Assembly (NCBI RefSeq): GCF_011388215.1
Contig: NZ_CP049989.1
Location: 2,418,001 to 2,482,000, forward strand
Reading direction: 5' to 3'
Origin: Hydrogenophaga crocea
GTDB taxonomy: Bacteria > Pseudomonadota > Gammaproteobacteria > Burkholderiales > Burkholderiaceae_C
Length of the DNA: 64,000 nt
Part shown: positions 16,973 through 25,589 of the stretch, piece by piece
Numbering within the stretch: the first letter of the stretch is position 1
How the letters are laid out: the number at the start of each line of letters is the position of its first letter
The notes under the pieces: model-generated
Databases searched by the model: none
What the model was told of the DNA's origin: nothing
What the model saw: the letters and a program-made list of their open reading frames with translations, nothing else
Translations under genes and position numbers: made by a program

Positions 16973-17765
16973 GTAGAGACTCCGTCTTAGGGAATTCTCT
17001 ACCTCCGGCTGGTTCAGGTTTTCGAGGGGACTTCAACTCGTGCGCCATGGTGCCGATGGGCACCAGGCCGTACTTCTTCGCCAGGTACACGTTGGACGTT
17101 CCCTTGAAGTACCCGGGCACTTCGTGCGCCAGCGTGGCCACCACCTCTTCCTGCCAGGCGGCAGAGAAGCGGCGCCGCACGCCGAAATCGAAGAACTCGA
17201 AGGGGTGCTGCCGCTGGATGCCACGATCGCCGAATTCGCGCAGCCGCGCGATCTTGACCCGCAGGCGGCGCCGGCCTTCATTCAGTGTGTCGGGGGTGGC
17301 GAGCCGGCGGAAGTACACCTCGTTCACGATGGCGAGCACGAAGATCTCGAACAGCATCACATGGATCTGCGGGCCCCGGGCCACGATGCTCAGCGCATCG
17401 CCCGCGGCCGCCACCGTGATGTAGCGCTGTTGCAGGTGGAAGATGCGCAGGAAGTCGACGAAATCCGACTTGATGTAGCGCAGGCCGCCCAGGTAGGCCA
17501 ATTCGTCTTCGCTGAAGCGCAAGGAACACAGGTGCTCGATCTGGCGCTGCACCTCGTCACGCAGTTCGCTCAGGGGGTAGGCGGGCTGGTTGCGGCAGAC
17601 GAAGCGGTACTCGGCTTGGTTGGCCGGCATGGAATGCAGCAGGGGCTGCAGCATGGTGAACTTGTAGAGGTCGGTGCCCAGCAGCGACGTCACGACGGGT
17701 GTGAACCCCGCGGATCTGTCGGCCGAGTGCACAGCCCGGGCGGTGGTGTCGATGGGTTGGCCCAT
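16950..17765 (-). pseudogene. pncB: Nicotinate phosphoribosyltransferase, C-terminally truncated by the IS
   Basis: PncB converts nicotinate and PRPP to nicotinate mononucleotide. About 243 native residues remain (TDLYKFTMLQPLLH, EYRFVCRN, FEFFDFGVRRRFS, KGTSNVYLAKKYGLVPIGTMAHE). The frame then runs into IS sequence at 17035 and ends at 16950 after 28 foreign residues. Roughly 150 C-terminal residues are missing and are not found on the other side of the IS. The ATG at 17765 has TCCGGAG 6-7 bases upstream and is preferred to the ATG at 17795. It is third in the nrtR-pncA-pncB order. Activity is very unlikely. Confidence 0.9.
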
Positions 17766-17791
17766 GGAGTTCTCCGGAGGGGAATGCAGTG

Positions 17792-18604
17792 TCAAGCCAG
17801 AGACCGGGCGAACGCCTCGACGCTCATCACCTGGGTGCCCGCCGCGCGAGCACGCTCGAACAGCGCCTCGGCCAGCGGCTCGAAGCCGTGCACCGGGCTC
17901 ATGCAGTCGCGCAGCAGTACCACGCGTGGCGCGGCGGGCTCGTGCGCCAGGAAGCGCATGAACGGGTCATAGCTGGCCGCCACACAGTGGCTCGAGGCCT
18001 GGCCTGCGATCGCGATCACGTCGGCCGATGTGGCGAGCGAACTGGCCAGCGCGGTGTTGAACTGCGTGGCTGGCACCGAGGCCACCGGCGCATCGGCCTC
18101 GAACACGCCGAAGTGTTCGGTGAGCGGGTATTCGCCCTTGAGCACCTTGGTGATGGCGCGCTGGTGGGCCAGCTCCCAGGCCGCGAGCGCGCGCGCCACG
18201 TCGGCGTGGATGTTGTGGCCCCAAGTGCCGGTGACGCAGTGCACCGGCCACACCACCATTCCGGCTTTGCCGGCGGCGGCCAGTTGTTCCAGCATGCCCA
18301 GCACCTGAAGCGTGAGGCCGGCGTCCCTGGGCCGGTAGACACCGGAGCTGACATGGTCCGCGGTGATGAAGGTGAACGGTGGCACCGCTTGACCGTCCGG
18401 ACCGAGCCAGAAGGTGGTGCGTTCGACCGCCACGCTGGCGTGCGAATCGAGCGTGACCGTGATGCCGCTCAGGCGCGGCAGATTCGATTCGACGAACCCG
18501 GCCAGGCGGCGCAGGTCGGCGTGGGCGCCGGCCACCGGCAGCGCCGCGCCCTCGATGTCGCAGAAGTCATTCTGCGGGTCGATGATCAGCAGGTGGGTTC
18601 GCAT
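17792..18604 (-). CDS. pncA: Nicotinamidase-like cysteine hydrolase
   Basis: This 270-aa isochorismatase-fold protein has Asp9 in IIDPQNDF and the nucleophile Cys in GQASSHCVAASY. Nicotinamidases hydrolyse nicotinamide to nicotinate, the substrate of PncB. It is longer than classical PncA (about 210 aa), matching a larger subfamily. The ATG is one base after the nrtR stop (TGACATG), so it is coupled to the regulator. Because the partner pncB is truncated, nicotinate made here may no longer be salvaged locally. Confidence 0.85.
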   Translation of the reverse strand: MRTHLLIIDPQNDFCDIEGAALPVAGAHADLRRLAGFVESNLPRLSGITVTLDSHASVAVERTTFWLGPDGQAVPPFTFITADHVSSGVYRPRDAGLTLQVLGMLEQLAAAGKAGMVVWPVHCVTGTWGHNIHADVARALAAWELAHQRAITKVLKGEYPLTEHFGVFEADAPVASVPATQFNTALASSLATSADVIAIAGQASSHCVAASYDPFMRFLAHEPAAPRVVLLRDCMSPVHGFEPLAEALFERARAAGTQVMSVEAFARSLA

Positions 18605-18605
18605 G

Positions 18606-19355
18606 TCAGTCCCTTGATGATGGCGTCTCGATGGCGCGAAAGGTGCGCGGGAACACGGCGGCGCGCTCACGATCGAGCACCCGGTAGCCCATGGCCGTGC
18701 GCCCCGCACCCCCTTCGATCGAGCCAGTCTCAGCCAGGAACTGTGCGTCGAGCATGCGCTTTCGGAACGCGCTCTTGTCCATGGGCCGGCCCAACACGAT
18801 CTCGTAGGTACGCTGCAGCTGCGGCAGGGTGAACGGCTCGCTCAGCAAAAACGCGGGCAGCGAGGTGTACTCCACCTTCCCGCGCAGCCGCTCCACCGCC
18901 GCCGCCAGGATCTCTGCGTGGTCGAAGGCGAGGCGCTTGCGCAAGGCGGCTTCCACCTCTACCCACTGCGACGCCTCAGACCCGGGGGCCCCATCGTTTG
19001 GCGGTGGTGGCACCAGCGCGAAATAGACGTGCGTGGCACACCAGCCTCGCGGATCACGGCTCGCGCTGCCCCAGCTGCCGAGCTGCTCCAGGTAGGGCGC
19101 CTCAAAGCCGGTCTTCTCTTCCAGCTTGCGCAGGGCGCAGTCGTAGAGGCTCGCATCCAGCGCCACGTTGATGAAGCCGCCGGGCAAGGCCATGCGGCCC
19201 GGGAAGGGGTCGCTCGCCGTGTCCGGACGGCGCACCAGCAGCACCTGCAGCTGCTCGTCCCTGACGGTGAAGATCACGACATCGACTGTGACCAGCGGTC
19301 GCTCGAAGTCGGGTGCGTGTACCGGTGCGCGCGGTGTGGGTTTTCTGGTGACCAT
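18606..19355 (-). CDS. nrtR: NAD metabolism transcriptional regulator NrtR (Nudix domain plus winged helix)
   Basis: NrtR repressors sense ADP-ribose through a Nudix-like domain and bind palindromes through a C-terminal winged helix. This 249-aa protein has VTVDVVIFTVRDEQLQVLLVRR at the start of the Nudix fold, an imperfect Nudix box (GGFINVALDASLYDCALRKLEEKTG, with Lys-Leu-Glu-Glu-Lys in place of the usual REExxE) and a C-terminal DNA-binding region (FTLPQLQRTYEIVLG ... SAFRKRMLD). The start at 19355 is chosen because AGGAG lies 9 bases upstream; an ATG at 19364 would sit directly against that site. It diverges from the SPFH operon across two palindromes. Confidence 0.9.
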   Translation of the reverse strand: MVTRKPTPRAPVHAPDFERPLVTVDVVIFTVRDEQLQVLLVRRPDTASDPFPGRMALPGGFINVALDASLYDCALRKLEEKTGFEAPYLEQLGSWGSASRDPRGWCATHVYFALVPPPPNDGAPGSEASQWVEVEAALRKRLAFDHAEILAAAVERLRGKVEYTSLPAFLLSEPFTLPQLQRTYEIVLGRPMDKSAFRKRMLDAQFLAETGSIEGGAGRTAMGYRVLDRERAAVFPRTFRAIETPSSRD

Positions 19356-19375
19356 GCTTGACATCTCCTGTCTGG

Positions 19376-19412
19376 GTTGTACTATACAACTCATAAGGTT
19401 GTACTGTGCAAC
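19376..19412. promoter_or_regulatory. Tandem palindromic operators, probable NrtR sites
   Basis: Two 15-bp inverted repeats, GTTGTACTATACAAC (19376-19390) and GTTGTACTGTGCAAC (19398-19412), lie 22 bp apart centre to centre, on one face of the helix. They fill the 73-bp divergent gap between nrtR and the SPFH gene. The second ends 16 bp before the SPFH ATG. A repressor here could block both directions and control its own synthesis together with pncA. Confidence 0.85.
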
Positions 19413-19428
19413 TTACAAGGAGCCTCAA

Positions 19429-20481
19429 ATGCTTGGTATCCGCTTCATCAAATCGCAGCCCACCACCCACCTCATGCAGTTCCGCGGGGGCAAGCTGGTG
19501 CGCCAGGGGGCCGGGCTGTCCTTCTTTTACTACGCGCCCACCACCTCGCTGGTGGCGGTGCCGATCGCCAGCCGCGACGCTGGCTTCATGCTGGAGCTGG
19601 TCACCAGCGACTTCCAGGGCGTGACGGTGCAGGGCGAGGTCACCTACCGGGTGGGCGACCCGGGCCGCATCTACAAGATGATGGACTTCTCGCTGGAGGC
19701 CGACGGTGTCACCTACGCCTCGGAGGATCCCGAGCGCCTGCAGGACCGGGTGGTCATGCAGGTGCGCGCCATCGTGCAGCAGGTGATCCAGGCGCTGCCG
19801 CTGCGCAACGCCCTCAAGGCCACGGCCGAGGTGGCCCGGGCGGTGCAGGAGCAGCTGGGCAAGCAGCCCGAGGTGCAGGCGCTGGGCCTGGAGATCCTGG
19901 GGGTGGCGGTCGTGGCCATCAAGCCCACGCCCGACATTGCCCGAGCGCTGGAGGCCGAAGCCCGCGAGGCCAACCTCAAGGCGGCCGATGACGCCATCTC
20001 GCAGCGGCGCATGGCCGGCGTGCAGAACGAACGGGCGATCCGCCAGAACGAGCTGGACACCGAGATCGCGGTGGAGGTGAAAAAGCGCGAGATCCAGGAA
20101 ACGCAGATGGAGGCCCGGGCCGCGGCCATGCGGCGCCAGAACGAGTTGCGCGCCGAGCAGATGAGCGCCGACATCGTGCTGGAGAACCAGCGCAAGGAGT
20201 TCGTGGCGAGCGCGGCCGAGAACACGCGCCAGGAGGCCGAGGCCCAGGCGCACAAGGTGCGCGCCGTGATGGACGCGCTGGAGAAGGCCGACCCCCGGGT
20301 GGTGCAGGCGCTGGCGGCCGTGGGCATGCAGCCCGGCCAGCTCATCGCCCAGGCCTTCGGCGGCATCGCCGAGCGAGCCGAGCGCATCGGCCAGCTCAAC
20401 ATGTCGCCCGAGTTGCTCAGCTCTTTGCTGGGTGCGGGCGGTGGCACCACCGGGGTTGCGGCGGCGCGGAGGCCGGTGTGA
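19429..20481 (+). CDS. SPFH/band-7 domain protein
   Basis: This 350-aa protein has an N-terminal SPFH domain (MLGIRFIKSQPTTHLMQFRGGKLV, VTYRVGDPGRIYKMMDF) and then a long charged coiled coil rich in Ala, Glu and Arg (residues about 170-290), as in stomatin/prohibitin relatives. It has no clear N-terminal transmembrane anchor. Its link to NAD metabolism rests on the shared operator and on the 4-bp overlap (GTGA) with the NAD-kinase-like gene. Its role may be scaffolding; this is inferred. Confidence 0.82.
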   Translation: MLGIRFIKSQPTTHLMQFRGGKLVRQGAGLSFFYYAPTTSLVAVPIASRDAGFMLELVTSDFQGVTVQGEVTYRVGDPGRIYKMMDFSLEADGVTYASEDPERLQDRVVMQVRAIVQQVIQALPLRNALKATAEVARAVQEQLGKQPEVQALGLEILGVAVVAIKPTPDIARALEAEAREANLKAADDAISQRRMAGVQNERAIRQNELDTEIAVEVKKREIQETQMEARAAAMRRQNELRAEQMSADIVLENQRKEFVASAAENTRQEAEAQAHKVRAVMDALEKADPRVVQALAAVGMQPGQLIAQAFGGIAERAERIGQLNMSPELLSSLLGAGGGTTGVAAARRPV

Positions 20482-21416
20482 CCACCGCCGCCAGCGATCG
20501 GCGGGTGGTGCTGGTGACGCGGCGCACTCGGTTGGACACCCTCATCGCACGCCACAACACGCTCGGGCAGGCGAAGTTCTATGTGGAGCACCTGGGGGCC
20601 GACTTCTCCGACTACCTCAAGGAGAGTGAAGCCTATGCGGCGAGCCTGCGGGTGACCGTGCAGGCACTGCAGGCCTGGGGGCGTTACCAGATCGTCGACC
20701 GCTCGCTGCTGGCCAACTTCGTCTTCGCGCCGAGCGACATCGTGGTGGCCCTGGGCCAGGACGGCCTGGTGGCCAACACGATGAAGTACCTCGAGGGCCA
20801 GCCGCTGGTGGGGCTCAACCCCGAGCCCTCCCGCTGGGACGGTGTGCTGCTGCCGTTCCAGCCGGCCGATCTCGCCGCCATCCTGCCGGGGGTGGCCGCC
20901 GAGCACCGCAACACCCGCTCTGTGACCATGGCCGAGGCGCGGCTGAGCGACGGCCAGGTGCTGCGCGCGGTGAACGATCTCTTCATCGGGCCGCGCAGCC
21001 ACACCTCGGCGCTGTACGACCTCTCCTACGGCGGCCAGACCGAGTTCCAGTCGTCCTCGGGGCTCATCGTCTCCACCGGTCTGGGCTCCACCGCATGGCT
21101 CAAGAGCATCGTGACGGGCTCGCTGGCCATCGCGCGCAGCTTGGGCGCCAGCACTGATGAGGAGGACTACCAGCCCATGCCCTGGGAAGAACGAGCCCTT
21201 GTGTTCGCCGTGCGTGAGCCGTTCCCGACGCGGACCGCGAAGGCAACGCTGGTCCACGGGCGGGTATTGGCAGGCGAGCCGCTGCGGGTGCGCTCGCGGA
21301 TGCCGGACAACGGCATCATCTTTTCCGACGGCATGGAGGCTGACTACCTCCAGTTCACCGCAGGGATGGAGGCCATCATTGCGCCTTCTGAAACGTGCGG
21401 CAGACTGGTACTCTGA
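20478..21416 (+). CDS. NAD-kinase-superfamily protein
   Basis: This 312-aa protein has the NAD kinase/diacylglycerol kinase fold motifs in altered form: VVALGQDGLVANT (about 90-102) in place of the usual GGDGT, and STGLGSTAWLKS, matching the conserved GSTAY region. The N-terminus (VVLVTRRTRLDTL) has the expected first beta strand. It starts at a GTG inside the SPFH stop. It may phosphorylate NAD or a related diphosphate substrate; the Gly-to-Gln change leaves this open. Confidence 0.75.
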   Translation: MTTAASDRRVVLVTRRTRLDTLIARHNTLGQAKFYVEHLGADFSDYLKESEAYAASLRVTVQALQAWGRYQIVDRSLLANFVFAPSDIVVALGQDGLVANTMKYLEGQPLVGLNPEPSRWDGVLLPFQPADLAAILPGVAAEHRNTRSVTMAEARLSDGQVLRAVNDLFIGPRSHTSALYDLSYGGQTEFQSSSGLIVSTGLGSTAWLKSIVTGSLAIARSLGASTDEEDYQPMPWEERALVFAVREPFPTRTAKATLVHGRVLAGEPLRVRSRMPDNGIIFSDGMEADYLQFTAGMEAIIAPSETCGRLVL

Positions 21417-21540
21417 GCCAGCGTCGAGCCACAAAGATCCGTATGCCCTGACGCTGCTTCAGGTCAGCAGAAGATCTCTCTGCAGGAGAACACACCGAAC
21501 GAATGAGCGCCTAGAGGCAAGGCGAAAGCGGCGATAAGCC

Positions 21541-22272
21541 TTGAACGACCAAATGACCTTTGCTCCCATTGGAAAGTCCGCACTGGCGACAGATAAGGCT
21601 GGACTCGTACCGCACTTTCGGGTGGTCGGCCGCTTCTATGAACACCTTGGCACGAATGGGCTCTTTCCGTCCCGATCTGTGCTTGAGATTGCACGAGCGG
21701 CGCGAGATCCTGCCAGCGGCGCAACACCCTGGTCCGAAGCATGCGACGCGATATTTGTCATGATGAACCCGGGAAAATCAGAGCCGCTGACTGCGCAAGC
21801 TCCAACATCTCTAGCTGCTTCCCGGTTGGTTCCGACCGAACCCGACATGACGCAGTACCAGCTCATGCGCCTGATGCTTGCAATCGGATGGGGTCATGTG
21901 CGCGTGTTGAATCTTTCTGATCTGCGCGAAAAGGACAGCTCAAAGCTGCGCGGCCATGTGAAGCGCTTCGAAGCGCAGCACGGACACGATGGGCACTCCA
22001 TCTTCTCCCCCATCCGTCAGAAAGAGCTCAGTGGGGCACTTCGTCGAAAGACCGGTGCGCCCATCTTCTTGGCCTGGGGTGTCAGTCCTTGGCTAAAGAT
22101 CCTGGCCAGTCGTGCACTGTCCGTACTCAGCGAAACAGGTGCTCATGCAACAGTGGGGTGGCAGCACCCATTGCGATCATGGGCCTACTATCACCCGCTT
22201 CCCCGAAAAAAATCGATCGAGGTCATGTGGCGGCTCAAGGCCTTCGAGCTTCTGGCACTAGGCGCACTCTGA
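21541..22272 (+). CDS. DUF1643-domain protein
   Basis: This 243-aa protein has the DUF1643 signature: CDAIFVMMNPGKSEP, then QLMRLMLAIGWGHVRVLNLSDLR, and a C-terminal AHATVGWQHPLRSWAYYHPLP. DUF1643 proteins have no assigned chemistry and are common on mobile DNA. The start is uncertain (TTG at 21541 or ATG at 21553), with no strong ribosome site for either. GC drops here relative to the preceding gene, marking the start of the accessory island. Confidence 0.7.
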   Translation: MNDQMTFAPIGKSALATDKAGLVPHFRVVGRFYEHLGTNGLFPSRSVLEIARAARDPASGATPWSEACDAIFVMMNPGKSEPLTAQAPTSLAASRLVPTEPDMTQYQLMRLMLAIGWGHVRVLNLSDLREKDSSKLRGHVKRFEAQHGHDGHSIFSPIRQKELSGALRRKTGAPIFLAWGVSPWLKILASRALSVLSETGAHATVGWQHPLRSWAYYHPLPRKKSIEVMWRLKAFELLALGAL

Positions 22273-22313
22273 ATGTTCGCCAGGTAGAGGGCCCCGAGCT
22301 ACCATCACATTCG

Positions 22314-23156
22314 ATGCCAGACGCCTTCAATCCTGTGTCTCAACATGAAGTCCAGCGGCAGCTTGGCCGCTGTCTGCTGCGGATTCAACAGTACGAGCGC
22401 CTGTTGAAGAGCATGCTCAGCCTGCATCGATTCGGGGAACCTGCCGATGAACTCCAGGCCATCCGCGAGAAGAACATCAAGCAATTTGGTGGGAAGACGC
22501 TTGGCCAGCTCGCCGAAGTGCTTTTTGACACTTTTGCAGTTCGCGAGGGTACCGAACACCCTGTCTTGGATGAATCCAGGATTGCTGGCGATCAGATGTT
22601 GATGTCCTTCCAGTTCCAGATGCAGATGAAGGAGGAAGGCCTGGATCGCATGCGATCAGCAGTTGAGGAGCTCGTGCGTCTGCGCAATGAACTCGTACAC
22701 CACCTTATCGAGCGGTTCAATGTGTGGACAGATGCGGGGTGCGACGCTGCACTTCAGCACCTGAAGACCACCTACGCCGTCATTGATTCTCGCTACGTGG
22801 AGTTGTGTGAATGGGCCGAAAACTTGGACAAGGCGCGCGAGGCCGCTGCCGCCTTCGCTCAGGGCCCTGTTTTCACCGACTGGATAGTCAACGGCATCGC
22901 ACCGGACGGATCCATCGATTGGCAGGGAGCGGGCATCGTCCGAGCACTACGGGAAGCCCTCAAGCTCATGGCGAACGACGGCTGGCTGCAGCTTGATGCT
23001 GCGAAGCGCTGGATGGCTGCGCACCACCCAGACCAAACCCCTGAGCGCTACGGGTGCAAGTCTTGGCCGCACGCACTACAAGAGTCCAAGGCGTTTCAGC
23101 TCGAGTACCGCCAGCACGAAGAAGAGCGCGTAGCGTGGTTTCGTGAACTGACTTGA
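22314..23156 (+). CDS. Protein with C-terminal OST-HTH/LOTUS-like domain
   Basis: This 280-aa protein has a helical N-terminal part (QRQLGRCLLRIQQYERLLKSML, and RMRSAVEELVRLRNELVHHLIERF, which resembles HEPN-type helices). The C-terminal segment of about 70 residues (GAGIVRALREALKLMANDGW, LDAAKRWMAAHHPDQTPERYG, SWPHALQESKAFQLEY) has the pattern of OST-HTH domains, which bind RNA. RN-x4-H (RNELVH, around 127) could be a HEPN RNase site; this is inferred. It follows the DUF1643 gene by 41 bp. Confidence 0.65.
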   Translation: MPDAFNPVSQHEVQRQLGRCLLRIQQYERLLKSMLSLHRFGEPADELQAIREKNIKQFGGKTLGQLAEVLFDTFAVREGTEHPVLDESRIAGDQMLMSFQFQMQMKEEGLDRMRSAVEELVRLRNELVHHLIERFNVWTDAGCDAALQHLKTTYAVIDSRYVELCEWAENLDKAREAAAAFAQGPVFTDWIVNGIAPDGSIDWQGAGIVRALREALKLMANDGWLQLDAAKRWMAAHHPDQTPERYGCKSWPHALQESKAFQLEYRQHEEERVAWFRELT

Positions 23157-23483
23157 GCGGGCATGACGCTCGTGTTGCGAACGTAGCGGACAGGTCAACG
23201 AGTTTGGGGAGAGCGACAAGCCGACCAACGGCTACGCGTGTACTTGCGGCCGTCAGGTCCCCTACAGATCAACAACTTGCGATTCCTCGCGGATATTTCA
23301 TACACAAGCGGGTGCTGCGTAGACGATATTCGCGTGCAGATGCAGTGGCTTGACGCGCCCGTTCGCGTGCGGAACAGTACGCCCACGGCGGGCCTCAAGG
23401 CCCATTTCCGTTGCTCTCCGACAGCCGCCCGCCTTGCTCCCAGGCCCGCAGCTTGAACCGCAACTTCACTTGCGGAGAGCAGC
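23157..23483. other. Intergenic region upstream of the AAA+ gene
   Basis: The 327 bp contain no convincing gene. The only structure seen is a perfect 6-bp inverted repeat, CCGCAA-CTTCAC-TTGCGG at 23458-23475, whose right arm touches the ribosome site (GGAGAG) of the gene starting at 23484. It could be an operator or an RNA hairpin limiting translation. Confidence 0.5.
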
Positions 23484-25217
23484 ATGGATACCAAAGACGC
23501 GACCTGTGTGGCGATCCCCTCCAAGGATCGACTCTTGTGGCTCACTGAGTGGGCGCGCCAGCGGGGCGCAACGCATCCCGCTTTCGATTTCAATACCGAC
23601 GATGCGCTGAGCGGGCCGTTCGTACGCATCGTATTGGGAATCGACCCGGATAGAACGCCCGAGAGCCGGGCAGCCGCACTGCTCGGCTTCTCCAGTCACC
23701 TGAAACGCCACCTCGAAGAGGTTCCCTCGCGCGCGCAGTTCGCTGCAGACCTGCGACGTGTGCTACCCCGGGGGCTCGCGATCGAGGAGATGCATGCGTA
23801 TGTTCACGTGTACTACGCCCTACATGAACATCGAGCCGAGACCGCATCACTGAGGCATGGGTCGCACACTGGCTTCGAGCTCACGTTCAAGGGGGAGCCT
23901 GTGGCCACCGCCCAGACCATGGGCATCGCGAGCACCGTACTCGATGAGGCCTATGGCCTGCTCGTGAGCATGAGCAGATCCGACTTCGACGCCATGAGTC
24001 GCTTTACGCGGCTGCGGGCTGCTGAGCTGCTGTTGACCTACTTCCTCCACGGTACTGGGCGCGTACAGAGTTGGACCATCGAGGATCGCCGTCAGCTTTT
24101 GATGTCAGAGGGTTGTCGGATCTGGCGACTGCTCAATCCACAAGACTTCTTTCGGCTGGAGAGTGGCGCGACGCAGGCCGTGCCATTGCGTGATGCCGCG
24201 CTACTGGCCGTGGTTGATCGCCTGGCGTCAGAAGACAAAGTGCCGCGCACGGCAGTACCGTCCGGCAATGCCGGCCATGACGATCTCGGGCGCTCTGAGC
24301 CGACGCAGAGGAAGAGGGGTGATTCGCCATTTCCGATGCACGTCGTGATCCCAGGCGACATCCCTCCTGCCAGGGACGCCGACGATTCCGCAAAGATCAA
24401 CCGCTATCGGCCTCTGCAGGGGCCTCTGGCAGTCGAGTTATTGCCTGACCTGACCAGCCTGTCAGCCATTCAGCAGCGGCTGGAAGATGAGTTTCCCTGG
24501 GCGCGCGGCGCCGTCGGCGAGGTGCTCGGCGAACTGCGACTGAAGCGTCGATGTGGGGCGCTGAGATGTCGGCTCACACCAGTTTTGATTGCTGGCGGCC
24601 CGGGTGTTGGCAAAACCCGGTTTGCCCGACGACTCGCTGAGGAACTCAATCTGGGCTTCCGGGCGATCAATGTCGGGGGCATGCACGACTCGAACGCGCT
24701 CCTTGGCACCAGCCGAGGGTGGTCAACCGGCCAGCCCTCACCATTACTCGATCTGCTTCTTCAATCGCAGAGCGCCTCGGGGTTGGTGCTCCTGGATGAA
24801 GTGGAGAAGGCTGCAAACAACACCGTCAATAGCCCGCCGATTGCGAGCGCCCTGCTGGGTCTTTTGGAGCCTGAATCCAACCGCAATTGGTACGACCTTT
24901 TTCTGCAGACCGAGTGCGATCTGTCCATGATGAGCTTCATCCTGACATGCAACTCGCTGCAGTCGCTTTCGAAGCCGCTGCTGTCTCGTTGCCGCCTGGT
25001 GTACTTCGATCAACCGAAGCGCGAGCACATTGAGGCGGTGGTACCCCACGCGCTCAGCGATCTCGCTCGCGAATGGGGGCTGCCTCAGGACGTCTTCTTG
25101 GGCTATGAGTTGATGGTGCGTGCGCTGCCAGTGGGCAGCATGCGCGAACTCAAGGCGGTGCTGACGTATCAGCTCAAGTCAGAGCTGATCGCGGGCCAAT
25201 CGAAGTGGCTTCAATGA
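23484..25217 (+). CDS. AAA+ ATPase, Lon-like ATPase domain without protease domain
   Basis: This 577-aa protein has an unrecognised helical N-terminal region (1-300) and a C-terminal AAA+ module: Walker A GGPGVGKTRFARRLAEEL (about 370), the Lon-like GTSRGWSTGQPSPLLDLL segment, Walker B VLLDEVEKA (about 433), sensor-1 FILTCNS and an arginine finger in LLSRCRLVYF (about 500). It ends after the lid, so it lacks a peptidase. A 116-aa partner follows 21 bp later. Stand-alone Lon-type ATPases of this sort may remodel proteins; a defence or mobile-element role is inferred from the island. Confidence 0.8.
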   Translation: MDTKDATCVAIPSKDRLLWLTEWARQRGATHPAFDFNTDDALSGPFVRIVLGIDPDRTPESRAAALLGFSSHLKRHLEEVPSRAQFAADLRRVLPRGLAIEEMHAYVHVYYALHEHRAETASLRHGSHTGFELTFKGEPVATAQTMGIASTVLDEAYGLLVSMSRSDFDAMSRFTRLRAAELLLTYFLHGTGRVQSWTIEDRRQLLMSEGCRIWRLLNPQDFFRLESGATQAVPLRDAALLAVVDRLASEDKVPRTAVPSGNAGHDDLGRSEPTQRKRGDSPFPMHVVIPGDIPPARDADDSAKINRYRPLQGPLAVELLPDLTSLSAIQQRLEDEFPWARGAVGEVLGELRLKRRCGALRCRLTPVLIAGGPGVGKTRFARRLAEELNLGFRAINVGGMHDSNALLGTSRGWSTGQPSPLLDLLLQSQSASGLVLLDEVEKAANNTVNSPPIASALLGLLEPESNRNWYDLFLQTECDLSMMSFILTCNSLQSLSKPLLSRCRLVYFDQPKREHIEAVVPHALSDLAREWGLPQDVFLGYELMVRALPVGSMRELKAVLTYQLKSELIAGQSKWLQ

Positions 25218-25238
25218 ACCCCTGCATGGAGCGCAGTC

Positions 25239-25589
25239 ATGTCAACCGAACAAACCAAGACGATCCCGGACGATTTTCCGAGGCAAGGCTCATTGGGTGG
25301 AGTCAGCGGAGTGCAGACCAAGTTGCTGGCCCGAAAGATCGACGGCAGGTTTCTGGCAGGGCCGACGGAAGCTGAGTTCTACGCACGATTCGACAACTGT
25401 GCGGACCTAGTGGTCCAACTGACGGAGTACATCCGGCGCAAGTTGGCTTCGATGCCGGGTACGTCGGTTGAGGATTTGTTGCCACGTGTGCGCCAAGCAG
25501 TCGAGTTGAAGAGCTGGGACGTCTCTCGAGCTGAGATGGACTGGATCTTCACGAAGATTGCCCGAGAGCTAGGCGCCGAGTCGCCATAG
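25239..25589 (+). CDS. Small partner protein of the AAA+ ATPase, unknown function
   Basis: This 116-aa protein starts 21 bp after the ATPase with a GGAG site upstream. The N-terminus has a short SGVQTKLLARK motif reminiscent of the HipA SGVQPKL segment, but the rest (FYARFDNCADLVVQLTEYIRRKL...) is helical and unrelated to a kinase. No family is recognised. Tight linkage suggests an adaptor or substrate of the ATPase. Confidence 0.6.
   Translation: MSTEQTKTIPDDFPRQGSLGGVSGVQTKLLARKIDGRFLAGPTEAEFYARFDNCADLVVQLTEYIRRKLASMPGTSVEDLLPRVRQAVELKSWDVSRAEMDWIFTKIARELGAESP

Larger units (their letters stand above)
15856..17035 (-). mobile_element. IS3-family insertion sequence with disrupted transposase
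   Basis: The 1,180-bp element has imperfect terminal inverted repeats: the left end starts TGAAGTCCCCTCGAA and the right end, read inward, starts TGAAGTCCCCTCGAA. It carries orfA and a frameshifted orfB on the minus strand. The flanks (GAT on the left, ACT on the right) show no target duplication, so the present position results from deletion or recombination rather than simple insertion. It truncates pncB. Confidence 0.9.

Noticed and set aside
23484..25217. Complete Lon protease
   Set aside because: The AAA+ part is Lon-like but the frame ends without a Ser-Lys peptidase domain.
25239..25589. Small protein as a HipA-like toxin
   Set aside because: Only an SGVQxKL-like string matches; length and the remaining sequence do not fit a kinase fold.
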